Shown in pieces: positions 17,039-26,161 of a stretch of DNA of 64,000 nucleotides. The position numbers and the translations under genes were made by a program. A model generated the notes under the pieces. It was not told where the DNA came from, searched no databases, and saw only the letters and a program-made list of their open reading frames with translations. Position 1 is the stretch's first letter, and the number at the start of each line of letters is the position of its first letter. The DNA is from an uncultured Verrucomicrobia subdivision 3 bacterium (GTDB taxonomy: Bacteria; Verrucomicrobiota; Verrucomicrobiia; Limisphaerales; UBA11358), in the NCBI GenBank assembly GCA_903917705.1, contig CAIXBQ010000125.1, positions 1 to 64,000 of the forward strand. Reading direction: 5' to 3'.

Positions 17039-20000
17039 ATGGCGTCACTTGACTTCAGCGGCCGGCGCTGCGATTTTTTGCCCTTGGTGCAAAACGAATC
17101 CTCGTCAGCGGTGGACAAACTGTTCGCTGACATTCTGGTGGCTCCCGCCGTGCAGTCCCTGGCCCGGCGGCTGGAGCGGGGCGGCGCGTTGGCTTGTTCC
17201 GGCGTCGCTCGGTCCGCCCAACCCTTTTTCTCAGCGTTGCTGCACAAATTATTTCCGCGCCGGCGGTTGGTTGTCGTCACGGAAAACCTTAAGGTGCAGG
17301 AAAGCATTCAGCAGGATCTGGAAACGTGGCTGGGTGCTTCGCCTTGGTTTTATCCGGCTTGGGAAATTCTGCCGCATGAGGACAAGCTTCCACACGCCGA
17401 CGTCGTCAGCGACCGCCTGCAAACCCTGGTTGGGCTCGCCGAAACCCCGGCTTCCGTTGCCCGTGACCTGTCCCCGATTGTCACCAGTGTGGCCGCGCTG
17501 CTGCAAAAAACCTTTTCCCCCGGTGAAATTCGGAAACGCCTCCGCCGGCTGGAGCGCGGCGGCAAAATCGCGCCGCTTGACCTTGTCGAATTTCTTGAAA
17601 CCCAGGGCTATGAGCCGGAGGCCCAGGTCACCCAGAAGGGTGAGATCGCCTTGCGCGGCGGCATCGTGGATGTTTTTCCGCCCACGAGTCCGTGGCCCGT
17701 GCGGTTAGAGTTTTTCGGGGACGAACTGGAGTCCCTGCGTTATTTCGATCCGCTCACGCAGATTTCCCGCGAGGAAATTTCCAGCCTCACGCTGCCGCCA
17801 GCCGGCGAACTCGGAATTCTAAAACAAAATCAGAAGTCCGAAGCCGGCAGCGGGCACGAGCTTGCGCTGGTCACCCTGCTGGATTATTTGCCGCGGGAAA
17901 CCATTGTTCTGTTGTGCGACCCGGAATCGCTCGCCGCCCAGGCTGACGCCTACGGACAGCAGATTCCGCCGGGTGATTCTTTTTTCATTTCGTGGCCGGA
18001 TTTTTTGGCTGAATTGAACCGGCGGGGCCTTGCGGCGGTTGAATTAGCCGACGACGAAGGGCAGCTTCAAACCGTTCGGAGTGTGGCTCCTGCCGGGCCG
18101 TCATTGGAAAGTAACCAGGCTTTGGTGTCAACGGTTCGCGTGAATGCAGGTCCCGCCGGGCTGGTCTTTGCCTCGCTCGAAGCCTTCCGTCCCCTGGCCG
18201 AGCGTGCGCCCGAGCCTCTGGTCGCCGAGGCGCAGCGCCGGGAGTTTTTTCAGCAGCTTCACCGGTGGCAGCGGCAGGAGTATGCCGTCCACGTCTTTTG
18301 CAACAGCGACGGCGAACGGCAGCGGTTTGAGGAGATTTGGGCGGAATTTGGTTTCGGGTCGGGCGCCTCGGATCCGGGGACCCCCCTCTGTCCCCGGACT
18401 CAGGCTGTCCGACCCCGGACGCAAACCGGCTCGCTCGCTCGCGGCTTCATTTGCGATGAAGCCAGGCTTGTGGTTGTCACCGATGCGGAAATTTTCGGGC
18501 GCTTCAAAATCCAGCGTCCCCGCCGCCAGAAGTCCGCCCACGCATTGGCCGCGCGCTCGGCGCTCGACATTGATTTCACGGATCTGGAGGAAGGCGATCT
18601 GGTGGTGCATCTCCAACACGGCATCGGGCGTTATCTGGGTTTGAAGCAGATGCCGGCCGGCCACAGTCGTCATCTATCGGCCAGCAGCCTTCAGCTTTCA
18701 CCACCCACCGAATGTCTTGTCATTGAATATGCGCCGGCTAATTCTGGCGAGGAATCTCCCAAGCTTTACGTGCCCGTCAGCGAGGCGCACCTCGTCAGCA
18801 AATACGTCGGGGCGGGCAAGGTCAGCCCGCCGCTGAATCAGCTCGGCGGCACGCGCTGGGCCAAAGCGAAGGAGCAGACCGAAAAAGCCGTGCGCGACAT
18901 CGCGGCTGAAATGTTGCGCATCCAGGCCGTACGCGAAACGCAGGCCGGTCACGCGTGCAAGCCGGACACGCAATGGCAGCGCGAGTTTGAAAGCGCGTTC
19001 ATCTACGAGGAGACGCGCGACCAGATCACCGCCATCGCCGACACGAAAGCGGATCAGGAGCGGGCAAAACCGATGGATCGTCTGATCTGCGGCGACGTGG
19101 GTTTTGGCAAAACGGAAGTGGCCATTCGCGCGGCGTTCAAATGCGTGATGGACGGCCGGCAGGTTGCTATCCTGGTCCCGACCACCGTGCTCGCGCAGCA
19201 GCATTATAATAATTTTTGCGAGCGCATGGCGGATTATCCGATCCGCGTGGAATTGCTTTCGCGCTTCCGCACGAAACGCGAGCAGGCGAACGTTTTAAAA
19301 AATCTGGCGGCGGGCGCGGTGGACATCGTCATCGGCACGCATCGCATCGTGCAGGAAGATATTGCATTCAAAGATTTGGGCCTGGTCGTGATTGACGAGG
19401 AGCAGCGCTTCGGCGTGCTGCACAAGGAAAAGTTCAAGCGGCTGCGGACGATGGTGGACGTGCTGACGCTGAGCGCCACGCCGATTCCGCGCACGCTTTA
19501 CCTTGCCCTTACCGGCGCTCGCGACATGAGCACCATCCAGACCCCGCCGCATGACCGGCTGCCCGTTGAGACCATCGCTGCGCCTTACGACGAACGCACT
19601 ATCCGCGACGCGATTCAGCGTGAACTGAATCGGGGCGGCCAGGTGTTCTTCCTCCACAACCGCGTGGCGACGATTGACGCGATGCTTGCGAAATTACAGT
19701 CGCTCGTGCCGTCCGCGCGCATCGTCGTGGGTCACGGCCAGATGCATGCGGATGATTTGGAAGAGGTGATGACCCGGTTCGTCAACGGCGAGGCGGACGT
19801 GTTGTTGTCCACCACGATCATCGAGAGCGGTCTCGATATTCCGAACGCGAACACCATCATTATTGACCGCGCCGACCGCTTCGGTTTGAGTGAGCTTTAC
19901 CAGTTGCGCGGGCGCGTCGGGCGCTACAAGCACCAGGCTTACGCGTATCTGCTGTTGCCGCGCCATGCGCGTCTGCTCACCGACGTGCGCAAGCGCATCA

Positions 20001-20572
20001 GCGCGATGAAGCAATACGCCTCGCTTGGCAGCGGTTTCAAGATCGCCATGCGCGATCTCGAAATCCGGGGCGCGGGGAATCTGCTCGGCGCGGAACAGAG
20101 CGGCCACATTACCGCCGTCGGGTTTGAACTATACTGCCAGTTGCTCAAGCAAAGCGTCGGGGCGCTCAAAGGCGAGAAGGTGAAGCCTCGGGTCGAAGTG
20201 CGCGTGGCGCTGGATTTTCTCGGCGACGCCGCCAATTTGCCGGAGAGCTACGTCACCGGGCCGCATCACCGCATCGAAATTTACCGCAAGCTGGCGCAGG
20301 CCGCGGACAAGGCCGCGCTCGCTGGCTTGCAAAAAGAATTGCGCGACCGGTTTGGCCCGCTGCCGCCGCCGGTGGAATGGTTGCTGGCCGTGGGCGAGCT
20401 TAAGGTTCTCGCCGGCGAAAAGGCGGTGACCGCCATCGAAGTCGAGGCGGATAAATTGAAAATCACCCGGCGTGGCGATTTTATCCAGCTCGGCGGCAAA
20501 TTCCCGCGGCTCACCAAAAAGGACGCCCAGGCTCGCCTCCGGGAGATCAAGCGCCTGTTGCTGGCGATTTGA
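17039..20572 (+). CDS. mfd: Transcription-repair coupling factor
   Basis: Mfd removes RNA polymerase stalled at DNA lesions and recruits UvrA. All parts are visible in about 1177 residues (E. coli 1148): an N-terminal UvrB-like module ([39 protein letters not shown]), the CarD-like RNA polymerase interaction domain ([18 protein letters not shown], near 515), the RecG-like motor with Walker [10 protein letters not shown] (near 684), [19 protein letters not shown], and the C-terminal TRCF domain. ATG 17039 follows GGGGA closely; a TTG at 17036 is alternative. Three in-frame insertions of repeat-like sequence disturb less conserved places (near 17820, 18373-18450, 18661-18715), see separate entries. 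The gene stands alone, ending exactly at the convergent stop of the next gene. Confidence 0.97.
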   Translation: MASLDFSGRRCDFLPLVQNESSSAVDKLFADILVAPAVQSLARRLERGGALACSGVARSAQPFFSALLHKLFPRRRLVVVTENLKVQESIQQDLETWLGASPWFYPAWEILPHEDKLPHADVVSDRLQTLVGLAETPASVARDLSPIVTSVAALLQKTFSPGEIRKRLRRLERGGKIAPLDLVEFLETQGYEPEAQVTQKGEIALRGGIVDVFPPTSPWPVRLEFFGDELESLRYFDPLTQISREEISSLTLPPAGELGILKQNQKSEAGSGHELALVTLLDYLPRETIVLLCDPESLAAQADAYGQQIPPGDSFFISWPDFLAELNRRGLAAVELADDEGQLQTVRSVAPAGPSLESNQALVSTVRVNAGPAGLVFASLEAFRPLAERAPEPLVAEAQRREFFQQLHRWQRQEYAVHVFCNSDGERQRFEEIWAEFGFGSGASDPGTPLCPRTQAVRPRTQTGSLARGFICDEARLVVVTDAEIFGRFKIQRPRRQKSAHALAARSALDIDFTDLEEGDLVVHLQHGIGRYLGLKQMPAGHSRHLSASSLQLSPPTECLVIEYAPANSGEESPKLYVPVSEAHLVSKYVGAGKVSPPLNQLGGTRWAKAKEQTEKAVRDIAAEMLRIQAVRETQAGHACKPDTQWQREFESAFIYEETRDQITAIADTKADQERAKPMDRLICGDVGFGKTEVAIRAAFKCVMDGRQVAILVPTTVLAQQHYNNFCERMADYPIRVELLSRFRTKREQANVLKNLAAGAVDIVIGTHRIVQEDIAFKDLGLVVIDEEQRFGVLHKEKFKRLRTMVDVLTLSATPIPRTLYLALTGARDMSTIQTPPHDRLPVETIAAPYDERTIRDAIQRELNRGGQVFFLHNRVATIDAMLAKLQSLVPSARIVVGHGQMHADDLEEVMTRFVNGEADVLLSTTIIESGLDIPNANTIIIDRADRFGLSELYQLRGRVGRYKHQAYAYLLLPRHARLLTDVRKRISAMKQYASLGSGFKIAMRDLEIRGAGNLLGAEQSGHITAVGFELYCQLLKQSVGALKGEKVKPRVEVRVALDFLGDAANLPESYVTGPHHRIEIYRKLAQAADKAALAGLQKELRDRFGPLPPPVEWLLAVGELKVLAGEKAVTAIEVEADKLKITRRGDFIQLGGKFPRLTKKDAQARLREIKRLLLAI
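18373..18398. repeat. Palindrome inside mfd coding sequence
   Basis: TCCGGGGAC (18373-18381) and GTCCCCGGA (18390-18398) form a perfect 9-bp stem with an 8-nt loop, and a shorter GTCCG/CCGGAC hairpin follows at about 18417-18430. The DNA encodes a Pro/Arg/Thr-rich segment that interrupts the otherwise conserved N-terminal half of Mfd, without shifting the frame. Confidence 0.7.
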
Positions 20573-22225
20573 CTATCCCAGTCTCAGCCAGACCGTTTTC
20601 AGATACGCGGGCTCGGCGCGGTTGCTGGGGAAATCCGGCGGCTGTGGGACGTAATGCTGTTGGAGGCTTTTCCGCTTCGCGGCTTGTGCCGCCGCGCTCA
20701 CCATTGCCAGGAAATCTTCCGGGGGCCAGTCCGCCGCGTTCGTCGAGGCCAGCAGCACGCCGCCGGGCTTGAGGACCGGCAGCGCGGCGGTGACGAGTTT
20801 GCCGTAATCTTTTTCCGCGCGGAATGTGCCGTGCTCTTTGGACTGTGAAAACGTCGGCGGGTCGAGCACCACGGCGTCAAAGGCTCGCCCCTTCTTCGCC
20901 AGTCGCCGCAGCCAGTCGAAGGTGTCGCCGTATATGAAATCGTGGCTTGCCGGGTCGAGGCCGTTCCGCGCAAAGTTGCGCTTGCCCCATTCAAGGTATT
21001 TTTTCGAGAGGTCGAGGCTCGTCGTCCGCGCGCCGGCTTTCGCCGCCGCCACGGAGAAGCCGCAGGTGTAGGCGAAGGTGTTGAGGATTTCGGGCCTGGC
21101 GTCCGTGGCCGGCGATTTTAGCAGGGGAAAACCTGCCGCGATATGGCCGGTGAGCAGCCGGCGGCGGTTGTCGCGCTGGTCCAGAAAGAGGCCGACCGAA
21201 TAGCCCTCATCGAAGCTCATTTCGTAACGGACGCCGTTTTCCCATATCTCGATTCGCTCCGGTGCGGCTTCCCCGGCGATGAGTTTCGGCGAGGCTTCGG
21301 CGGTGGTGGAACGGCGGACCTGGCGCGACAGGGTCTTGTGATACACACCGCGTGACGACAGGAGTTTGGCCAGTCGGTCTAATTCTTTGCCTTGGGTGGT
21401 GGTCAGCGGTGATTCGGATTCCGAGAGGAGAAAATCGCCGAGCTTGTCCACAAACCAGCCGGGCCAGCCGTCGCCCGCGCCGTGAATCACCCGGAAGGCG
21501 GTGGTCGCGTTCGGTTCGATGATGGCTGTGCGTAAAGCCAGGCGGGCATCGGCGTCAAAATCTGCGGGTGCGGAATACTTTACCGGTCTGTCGGTGGCCG
21601 GATGGTTGAAGGATATGTCGGCTGCATGCAGAAACACTCGGGCCGCCGGGGTGCCGCCGTAAAGCGTGTCGCCGAGAATCGGGAAGCCGCTCTCCGCCGC
21701 GTGGACGCGGATCTGATGCGTGCGGCCGGTTAGCGGTGAGGCTTCGATCCGGGCGTAGCCGCCGGCCGGTGGCGGTGCCGGCTCGTTTTCGCTTTCCGCT
21801 TTTCGCTTTCCGCATTCCGCTTGGGCCCCGTCATCGCGTTGGCTGCGAAACTTTGTTTCCGCCACTTCTCCGCCGGGCCGGCTGGCGTATTTCTCGCCGA
21901 TCCGGAGCAGGGTGGTTTTCACCGTGAATTCTTTTTGGGGCGCGGGCCGGTCGGTAAGCAGTAGATAATTTTTGTGGACGCCCCGGCCGGTGAATTGTTC
22001 CGTGAGCGATTTGTTGGCGAGCGGAGTTTTGCCGAAGACGAGCACGCCGCTGGTCTCCTTGTCGAGCCGGTGCACAATGGCGAGCGACGACCAGCGCGGC
22101 TCCCGGTGGCGCAGCCACTCGTAGATGCCTTCGCCGGCGTAAGGCGCCGGCGCATGCGTGTTCCAGCCGGCGGGTTTGTTCGCCACCAGCAAATGTTCGT
22201 CCTCGAAAATCACGCACGGAACCAT
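20573..22225 (-). CDS. Fusion of RluA-type pseudouridine synthase and RlmI-like SAM-dependent methyltransferase
   Basis: This 550-residue protein joins two RNA-modifying enzymes. The first about 225 residues are an RluA-family pseudouridine synthase with the catalytic aspartate in HRLDKETSG and the GRTHQIRVH motif. The last about 300 residues are a class I methyltransferase of the RlmI/RlmK type: FRVIHGAGDGWPGWFVD, GLFLDQRDNRR, the SAM-binding FAYTCGFSVAAAKAGA, and VVLDPPTFSQSK. The PUA domain usual for RlmI is absent; the pseudouridine synthase part takes its place. Both active sites look intact. A repeat-derived insertion of about 16 residues (AECGKRKAESENEP region) sits in the synthase domain. 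The product probably modifies rRNA twice; target positions cannot be read from the sequence. The stop codon abuts the convergent mfd stop, and the start faces the GH43-like gene with 109 nt between. Confidence 0.88.
   Translation of the reverse strand: MVPCVIFEDEHLLVANKPAGWNTHAPAPYAGEGIYEWLRHREPRWSSLAIVHRLDKETSGVLVFGKTPLANKSLTEQFTGRGVHKNYLLLTDRPAPQKEFTVKTTLLRIGEKYASRPGGEVAETKFRSQRDDGAQAECGKRKAESENEPAPPPAGGYARIEASPLTGRTHQIRVHAAESGFPILGDTLYGGTPAARVFLHAADISFNHPATDRPVKYSAPADFDADARLALRTAIIEPNATTAFRVIHGAGDGWPGWFVDKLGDFLLSESESPLTTTQGKELDRLAKLLSSRGVYHKTLSRQVRRSTTAEASPKLIAGEAAPERIEIWENGVRYEMSFDEGYSVGLFLDQRDNRRRLLTGHIAAGFPLLKSPATDARPEILNTFAYTCGFSVAAAKAGARTTSLDLSKKYLEWGKRNFARNGLDPASHDFIYGDTFDWLRRLAKKGRAFDAVVLDPPTFSQSKEHGTFRAEKDYGKLVTAALPVLKPGGVLLASTNAADWPPEDFLAMVSAAAQAAKRKSLQQHYVPQPPDFPSNRAEPAYLKTVWLRLG
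21784..21831. repeat. Short-word tandem repeat inside the pseudouridine synthase domain
   Basis: The plus strand shows degenerate tandem copies of CGCTTTC/CGCATTC-like words (TTCGCTTTCCGC, twice, then GCATTCCGC). On the coding strand this gives a Lys/Glu/Ser-rich stretch between conserved parts of the RluA domain. The insertion keeps the reading frame. Confidence 0.65.
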
Positions 22226-22334
22226 GCGTCATGAAAACACGTTTCACCGTCCGAATGAAAGCGCGGAAAGTCGGCCAGCGCATTTTCCGCGGCTTGATTA
22301 ATCCGGTCGCAATCTGTATTTCTCCGTCGCCACC

Positions 22335-23348
22335 ATGAACCGCGCCGGCTTTTTTCTTGCCCTGTTGGTGTTTGTGCCTGCCTTGTTGGCCGCCGATCCC
22401 GGCGCCGTCGCCGCTAAACCCCTGTATCGCGACCCGGTTTATGACGGCGCGGCCGATCCGGCGCTGGTTTGGAATCCGCTCGTTGGTAAATGGTGGATGT
22501 TTTATACGGACCGTCGCGCGAATGTCCCGGGACTTTCCGGTGTTACTTGGGTTCACGGAACTCCCATCGGCATTGCGGAATCGGCGGACGGTGGTGCGCA
22601 TTGGAAATTTGTCGGCTTGGCCCGGTTGGATCTTCCCCTCGAATACGGCGCCACGAATCTCACCTGCTGGGCCCCGGACGTGATCCGCGCGCCCGATGGA
22701 ACCTGGCGGATGTTTCTCACCGTCGTGCCGGGTATTTTTGAGGATTGGGGGCATCCGCGCTTCATTGTTCAGCTCACCAGTGCCAACTTGCTGGATTGGT
22801 CTCATGCCATAAAACTGACGCTCGCGTCCGACCGCGTGATCGATCCGAGCCTTCAGCGCATGACTGATGGCCTTTGGCGGCTGTATTACAACGACGAGCG
22901 CACCGGCAAATCCATTCATTATGCTGACAGCCCCGACTTGGCGAATTGGACCGATCGGGGGCTTGCTTTCAAAAGCCGGGGCGAAGGGCCGAAAGGCTTT
23001 CGTTGGCACGGTAAGGATTGGGTGATCATAGACGAATGGAAGGGCCTTGGCGTCTTCCGCTCCGACGGTGCGGGCGGCTGGTCGAAGCAGCCCGCCAATC
23101 TGGTAGCCGGTGCTGGCCGGGGTCTGGACGACCGCGTCATGGGCAATCATTGTGACGTGGTGGTCAGCGGCGGCCGCGCGTTTTTGTTTTATTTCACGCA
23201 TCCCGGCCGGCGTGGGCCGGACGGGCGCAAAGACGGCTATGAGCAGCGCCGCAGTTCCATCCAGGTCGTTGAATTGTCCGAGCAGGGGGGCTGGCTCGCC
23301 TGCGACCGCGATTTGCCGGCGCATGTTTTGCTCCTGCCGCAAAAGTGA
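22335..23348 (+). CDS. Secreted GH43-like glycoside hydrolase family protein
   Basis: The protein (337 residues) begins with a signal peptide (FFLALLVFVPALLA, cut near AADP). The rest reads as a five-bladed beta-propeller: each blade has W..FYT/Y or D.W..G patterns such as DGAADPALVW, WWMFYTDRR, CWAPDVIRAPDGTWRMF, IDPSLQ and WRLYYNDE. The acidic residues in DGAADP, WAPDVI and a later Glu are placed like those of GH43/GH62-type arabinofuranosidases and xylosidases, so it may act on plant or algal polysaccharide. I did not find an unmistakable catalytic triad, and substrate is unknown. It starts at ATG 22335 without a clear ribosome binding site and is followed 6 nt after its stop by the papain-like gene. 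Confidence 0.65.
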   Translation: MNRAGFFLALLVFVPALLAADPGAVAAKPLYRDPVYDGAADPALVWNPLVGKWWMFYTDRRANVPGLSGVTWVHGTPIGIAESADGGAHWKFVGLARLDLPLEYGATNLTCWAPDVIRAPDGTWRMFLTVVPGIFEDWGHPRFIVQLTSANLLDWSHAIKLTLASDRVIDPSLQRMTDGLWRLYYNDERTGKSIHYADSPDLANWTDRGLAFKSRGEGPKGFRWHGKDWVIIDEWKGLGVFRSDGAGGWSKQPANLVAGAGRGLDDRVMGNHCDVVVSGGRAFLFYFTHPGRRGPDGRKDGYEQRRSSIQVVELSEQGGWLACDRDLPAHVLLLPQK

Positions 23349-23354
23349 TTTCTT

Positions 23355-24080
23355 ATGAAAAACCAGATGATCATCATTACGGGTCTCTCGAACCGTGAGT
23401 TTCTCGAGCGTCACGCCCGGCCGGGGCGCGTGGGCCTGTGCGGCGGGGCGACGCGCGTCGACCTCGCCATCCGTCGGGCGCAGCGGCATCTCGATGCTGC
23501 CGGCCGCTGGAGCGACTGGTCGCACGCGTTTCTCTTTGAAGGCCGGCGCGCCGACGGCCGGCATTGGGTGCTCGAGTCCGACCTCCAGTTTCATCGCAAA
23601 AACATCCAGCTCGGCGCGCAGGAAAACCGCGTTGAAAAATACCACGATGAAAAAATGTTCCCGGTCCTTGCGGTGTTGGATTTCGGGCTGAATGAAACCC
23701 AGGTGGCCGCCTTGTTGTGCGCCGGGCTGGACCTGGTGGCCGGTCATGAGCGTTATTCCCTGCGTGAACTGGTCGGCACCCTTCTCGCCCTGCGCCATCC
23801 GGAGTTGCGCGCGCGGGAAAATCTGCTGGCGCGGGAGCGTTCCGTGTATTGTTCCGCCTTTGTGCGGCGCCTTTTTCTTGCGGCGGAAATTGATCTGGCT
23901 CCGGGGGTGACCGGCAAGAACACCACGCCGGAGGACATCGCCCGCACGCCGGTGCCGCATGTGGTTTATGTTTTACAGCGTGAGCCCGCCCCGGGAAATG
24001 TCGCGGACCTGAAACAGAAAATCCGGAGCCGGGTCCGGGTCGGGCTGGCTAAAATCAGGCGGCCCCCCGCGGGGAGTTGA
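23355..24080 (+). CDS. Putative permuted papain-like (NlpC/P60-type, YiiX-like) cysteine hydrolase
   Basis: This 241-residue protein has no clear export signal. WSHAFLFEG near residue 57 and VYCSAFVRRLF near residue 163 have the His-then-Cys order of circularly permuted NlpC/P60 enzymes (YiiX/YaeF type), in which the C-S-x-x-V cysteine lies late in the chain. Such enzymes cleave amide or ester bonds in peptidoglycan, lipids or peptides. The assignment rests on these two motifs and the overall length, and the rest of the sequence is not recognised. The gene follows the GH43-like gene at 6 nt and precedes recF, but a shared role is not obvious. Confidence 0.5.
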   Translation: MKNQMIIITGLSNREFLERHARPGRVGLCGGATRVDLAIRRAQRHLDAAGRWSDWSHAFLFEGRRADGRHWVLESDLQFHRKNIQLGAQENRVEKYHDEKMFPVLAVLDFGLNETQVAALLCAGLDLVAGHERYSLRELVGTLLALRHPELRARENLLARERSVYCSAFVRRLFLAAEIDLAPGVTGKNTTPEDIARTPVPHVVYVLQREPAPGNVADLKQKIRSRVRVGLAKIRRPPAGS

Positions 24081-24144
24081 TTTTCTTGCGGTTAAGCTTC
24101 TGAAAAAACTCGCGGTCCGGCGTTCCGCGCCCCATTTTCTCCGC

Positions 24145-25233
24145 GTGCATCTGGCCCATCTGCGACTTCGAGACTTCCGCAATTACGCGCGGTTGGACGT
24201 GGATTTTGCGCCCGGCTTCCACTTGCTGCTCGGCGACAACGCCCAGGGCAAGACCAACATCCTGGAAGCCATTTATCTCATGGCCACCCTCCGCTCCTTT
24301 CGCGGCGTGGGCGGCGCGCAGATGATCCGGCACGGCGCCAAGGGCTATTTTGTCGGCGGCCATGTCGTGGGGCCGGCGGAGCAGGAAATCAAAATGTATT
24401 GGTCCGCGCGGGAGCGCAAGCTGGCGTTGGGCGGCCAGCCGGTGAAAAAACTCGCGGACTATCTCGGCGCGCTACACACGGTGGTTTTTTGTACGGAAGA
24501 TTTGCAGCTCGTCAAGGGCACGGCGCGCGCCCGGCGGCGTTTTTTGGATCTGCTGCTGGCGCAGACCCGGCCGGGTTATCTGCCGCTGCTGCAGCGTTAC
24601 ATGCATGCGGTCCGCGCCCGCAATGCGCTGCTCAAGCAGCGCGCCGTGGACGAGGCTGCGCTGGAAAGTTTTTCCGCCGAACTTGTCAAGCTCGGCAGCG
24701 ACCTCATCCGCGCCCGCCGCGAGCTGGTGCCGAAATTTTCCCCGCTCGCGCGGCTGGCCTATCGCCGCATCGCCAATGACGCGGAGGATCTGCGCATCGA
24801 ATACCAGCCCAGCGTGAAGCATGATTTCGCCGTGGAACTCGCCCAGTCGCGGGCGCGGGAACGTTCTTTCCGGGCCACGCTCGTCGGCCCGCACCGCGAC
24901 GAGCTGCAGCTCCTGCAAGACGGAAAATCCGCCGCGCAGTTTGGCAGCGAAGGCCAGAAGCGCACCTTGGCGATTGCCTTGAAGATGGCGCAGGCGGAGT
25001 TTCTCGCCGGCCGGCACGGTTCGCCGCCAGTCCTGCTGATTGACGATGTGATGGGCGAGCTGGACGTGAAGCGCCGCAGCGGTTTTCTGCCGTTGCTGGA
25101 GTCCGCCCGCCGGGCCAGCGGCCAGGTGTTTATGACCTGCACCGAGGAAAACTGGCCGCGCGAACTGGGCGGGGATTTGCACCGCTGGGAGGTGCGCGCC
25201 GGGGCGTTGCACCGGAGCGAAGCGGGGGGTTAG
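24145..25233 (+). CDS. recF: DNA replication and repair protein RecF
   Basis: RecF is an SMC-like ATPase that loads RecA at single-strand gaps. The sequence starts HLAHLRLRDFRNYARL, has Walker A GDNAQGKTN near residue 31, the signature-like GSEGQKRTLAIALKMAQ and Walker B LLIDDVMGELD with the D-loop. The length of 362 residues is the family norm. The first codon is GTG 24145, with no clear ribosome binding site; no in-frame ATG lies close upstream. It is not next to dnaA or dnaN, unlike in many bacteria. Confidence 0.95.
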   Translation: MHLAHLRLRDFRNYARLDVDFAPGFHLLLGDNAQGKTNILEAIYLMATLRSFRGVGGAQMIRHGAKGYFVGGHVVGPAEQEIKMYWSARERKLALGGQPVKKLADYLGALHTVVFCTEDLQLVKGTARARRRFLDLLLAQTRPGYLPLLQRYMHAVRARNALLKQRAVDEAALESFSAELVKLGSDLIRARRELVPKFSPLARLAYRRIANDAEDLRIEYQPSVKHDFAVELAQSRARERSFRATLVGPHRDELQLLQDGKSAAQFGSEGQKRTLAIALKMAQAEFLAGRHGSPPVLLIDDVMGELDVKRRSGFLPLLESARRASGQVFMTCTEENWPRELGGDLHRWEVRAGALHRSEAGG

Positions 25234-25266
25234 CGGGTCTCCACGCTGCTGGTGAAAATTTTGTTG

Positions 25267-25294
25267 TTGCAAAACGGCAATTAAAAAGTATTCT
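25267..25294 (+). promoter_or_regulatory. Possible promoter of the prepilin-like gene
   Basis: TTGCAA (25267-25272) and TATTCT (25289-25294) are 16 nt apart in a short AT-rich stretch (TTAATTAAG follows) between recF and the prepilin-like gene. The base composition contrasts with the GC-rich surroundings. This is a consensus match only. Confidence 0.4.
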
Positions 25295-25327
25295 TAATTA
25301 AGTATCCAAACAAGCCACAAGCCAGCT

Positions 25328-26068
25328 ATGAAACATTTGTCTTTGTCACGTTCGTCGCGAAAAGCGTTCACCCTGATTGAACTGCTCGTCGTCATTGCCA
25401 TCATCGCCATTCTCGCCGCGATGCTGTTGCCCGCGCTGGCCAGCGCGAAGGAGCGCGCGCGTCGGGCGGCCTGCAAAAATAATCAGCATCAGATGTGTAT
25501 CGCTCTCCAAATCTACGGGGGCGATTACAGCGATAAAATGCCCGACTTATCACAAGCTCCTTATGGCCCGGTCGGGGCATGGCCTTGGGATCTCTCATCA
25601 GCTTTCATCGTCAATATGACTGCCAGCGGGTGCTCCAAGGATGTTTTTTATGATCCCGGTTATCCCTCTTGGGATTGTGATGACACTTGGAATTTTCAAG
25701 TGAATTATCAAGGTATGGCCGCCTCCGCTGTGACCTTCCGAATCACGGGTTATTTCTGGATTTTGAAAGGCATTCCGCAAATGCCCGCAACGGTTTATAC
25801 GCCGGTCAAGATAACTGGAGATGGAAACCATCCGCCCAGCAGCACACCCTTTGCGGCTTGTGTAATCATTAGTGATCCGGCCAAGACACAATATGGCGGT
25901 ATCACCGCCGGCACCGCCGCTTTTGCCGCCAAAAATCTGCAATCCACAAGCCATTTGACCAAAAATAAGCCGCCGGGGAGCAATCATGCTTTTTTAGACG
26001 GACATGTCGAGTGGATCGCCTACAATACCATGACCAACAGTTTTGGACTGCCACTGTTTGAGTGGTAA
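25328..26068 (+). CDS. Type II/IV secretion prepilin-like protein (prepilin N-terminal cleavage/methylation domain)
   Basis: The N-terminus has a short basic leader ([13 protein letters not shown]) followed by [16 protein letters not shown], the prepilin peptidase motif where cleavage precedes F and E5 lies at position 5. The long hydrophobic helix ends in [16 protein letters not shown], the pattern shared by the many pseudopilin-like proteins of Verrucomicrobia and Planctomycetes. The C-terminus has [11 protein letters not shown], the H-x-G/DGH-type tail of that group. About 246 residues in total. The gene stands alone between a putative promoter and a strong terminator; the prepilin peptidase and assembly genes are not in this window. 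Likely substrate of a type II/IV system rather than a main pilin. Confidence 0.9.
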   Translation: MKHLSLSRSSRKAFTLIELLVVIAIIAILAAMLLPALASAKERARRAACKNNQHQMCIALQIYGGDYSDKMPDLSQAPYGPVGAWPWDLSSAFIVNMTASGCSKDVFYDPGYPSWDCDDTWNFQVNYQGMAASAVTFRITGYFWILKGIPQMPATVYTPVKITGDGNHPPSSTPFAACVIISDPAKTQYGGITAGTAAFAAKNLQSTSHLTKNKPPGSNHAFLDGHVEWIAYNTMTNSFGLPLFEW

Positions 26069-26083
26069 AATCAATTTTCTTTC

Positions 26084-26115
26084 AAGCGTCCAGCTTTCCA
26101 GCTGGACGCTTTTTT
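26084..26115 (+). terminator. Rho-independent terminator of the prepilin-like gene
   Basis: A perfect 12-bp stem, AAGCGTCCAGCT (26084-26095) and AGCTGGACGCTT (26100-26111), with TTCC loop, runs into a T tract to 26115. It lies 15 nt after the stop codon. Confidence 0.9.
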
Positions 26116-26161
26116 GTTTTCCTGCTTTCCAGTTTTCCCTGTTCGCTGCTAACTTTCCTTT

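Noticed and set aside
21831-23960. 709-codon minus-strand frame across the fusion gene start, GH43-like and papain-like genes
   Set aside because: It runs opposite two plausible genes and into the fusion gene in another frame; composition is that of reverse-complement coding DNA.
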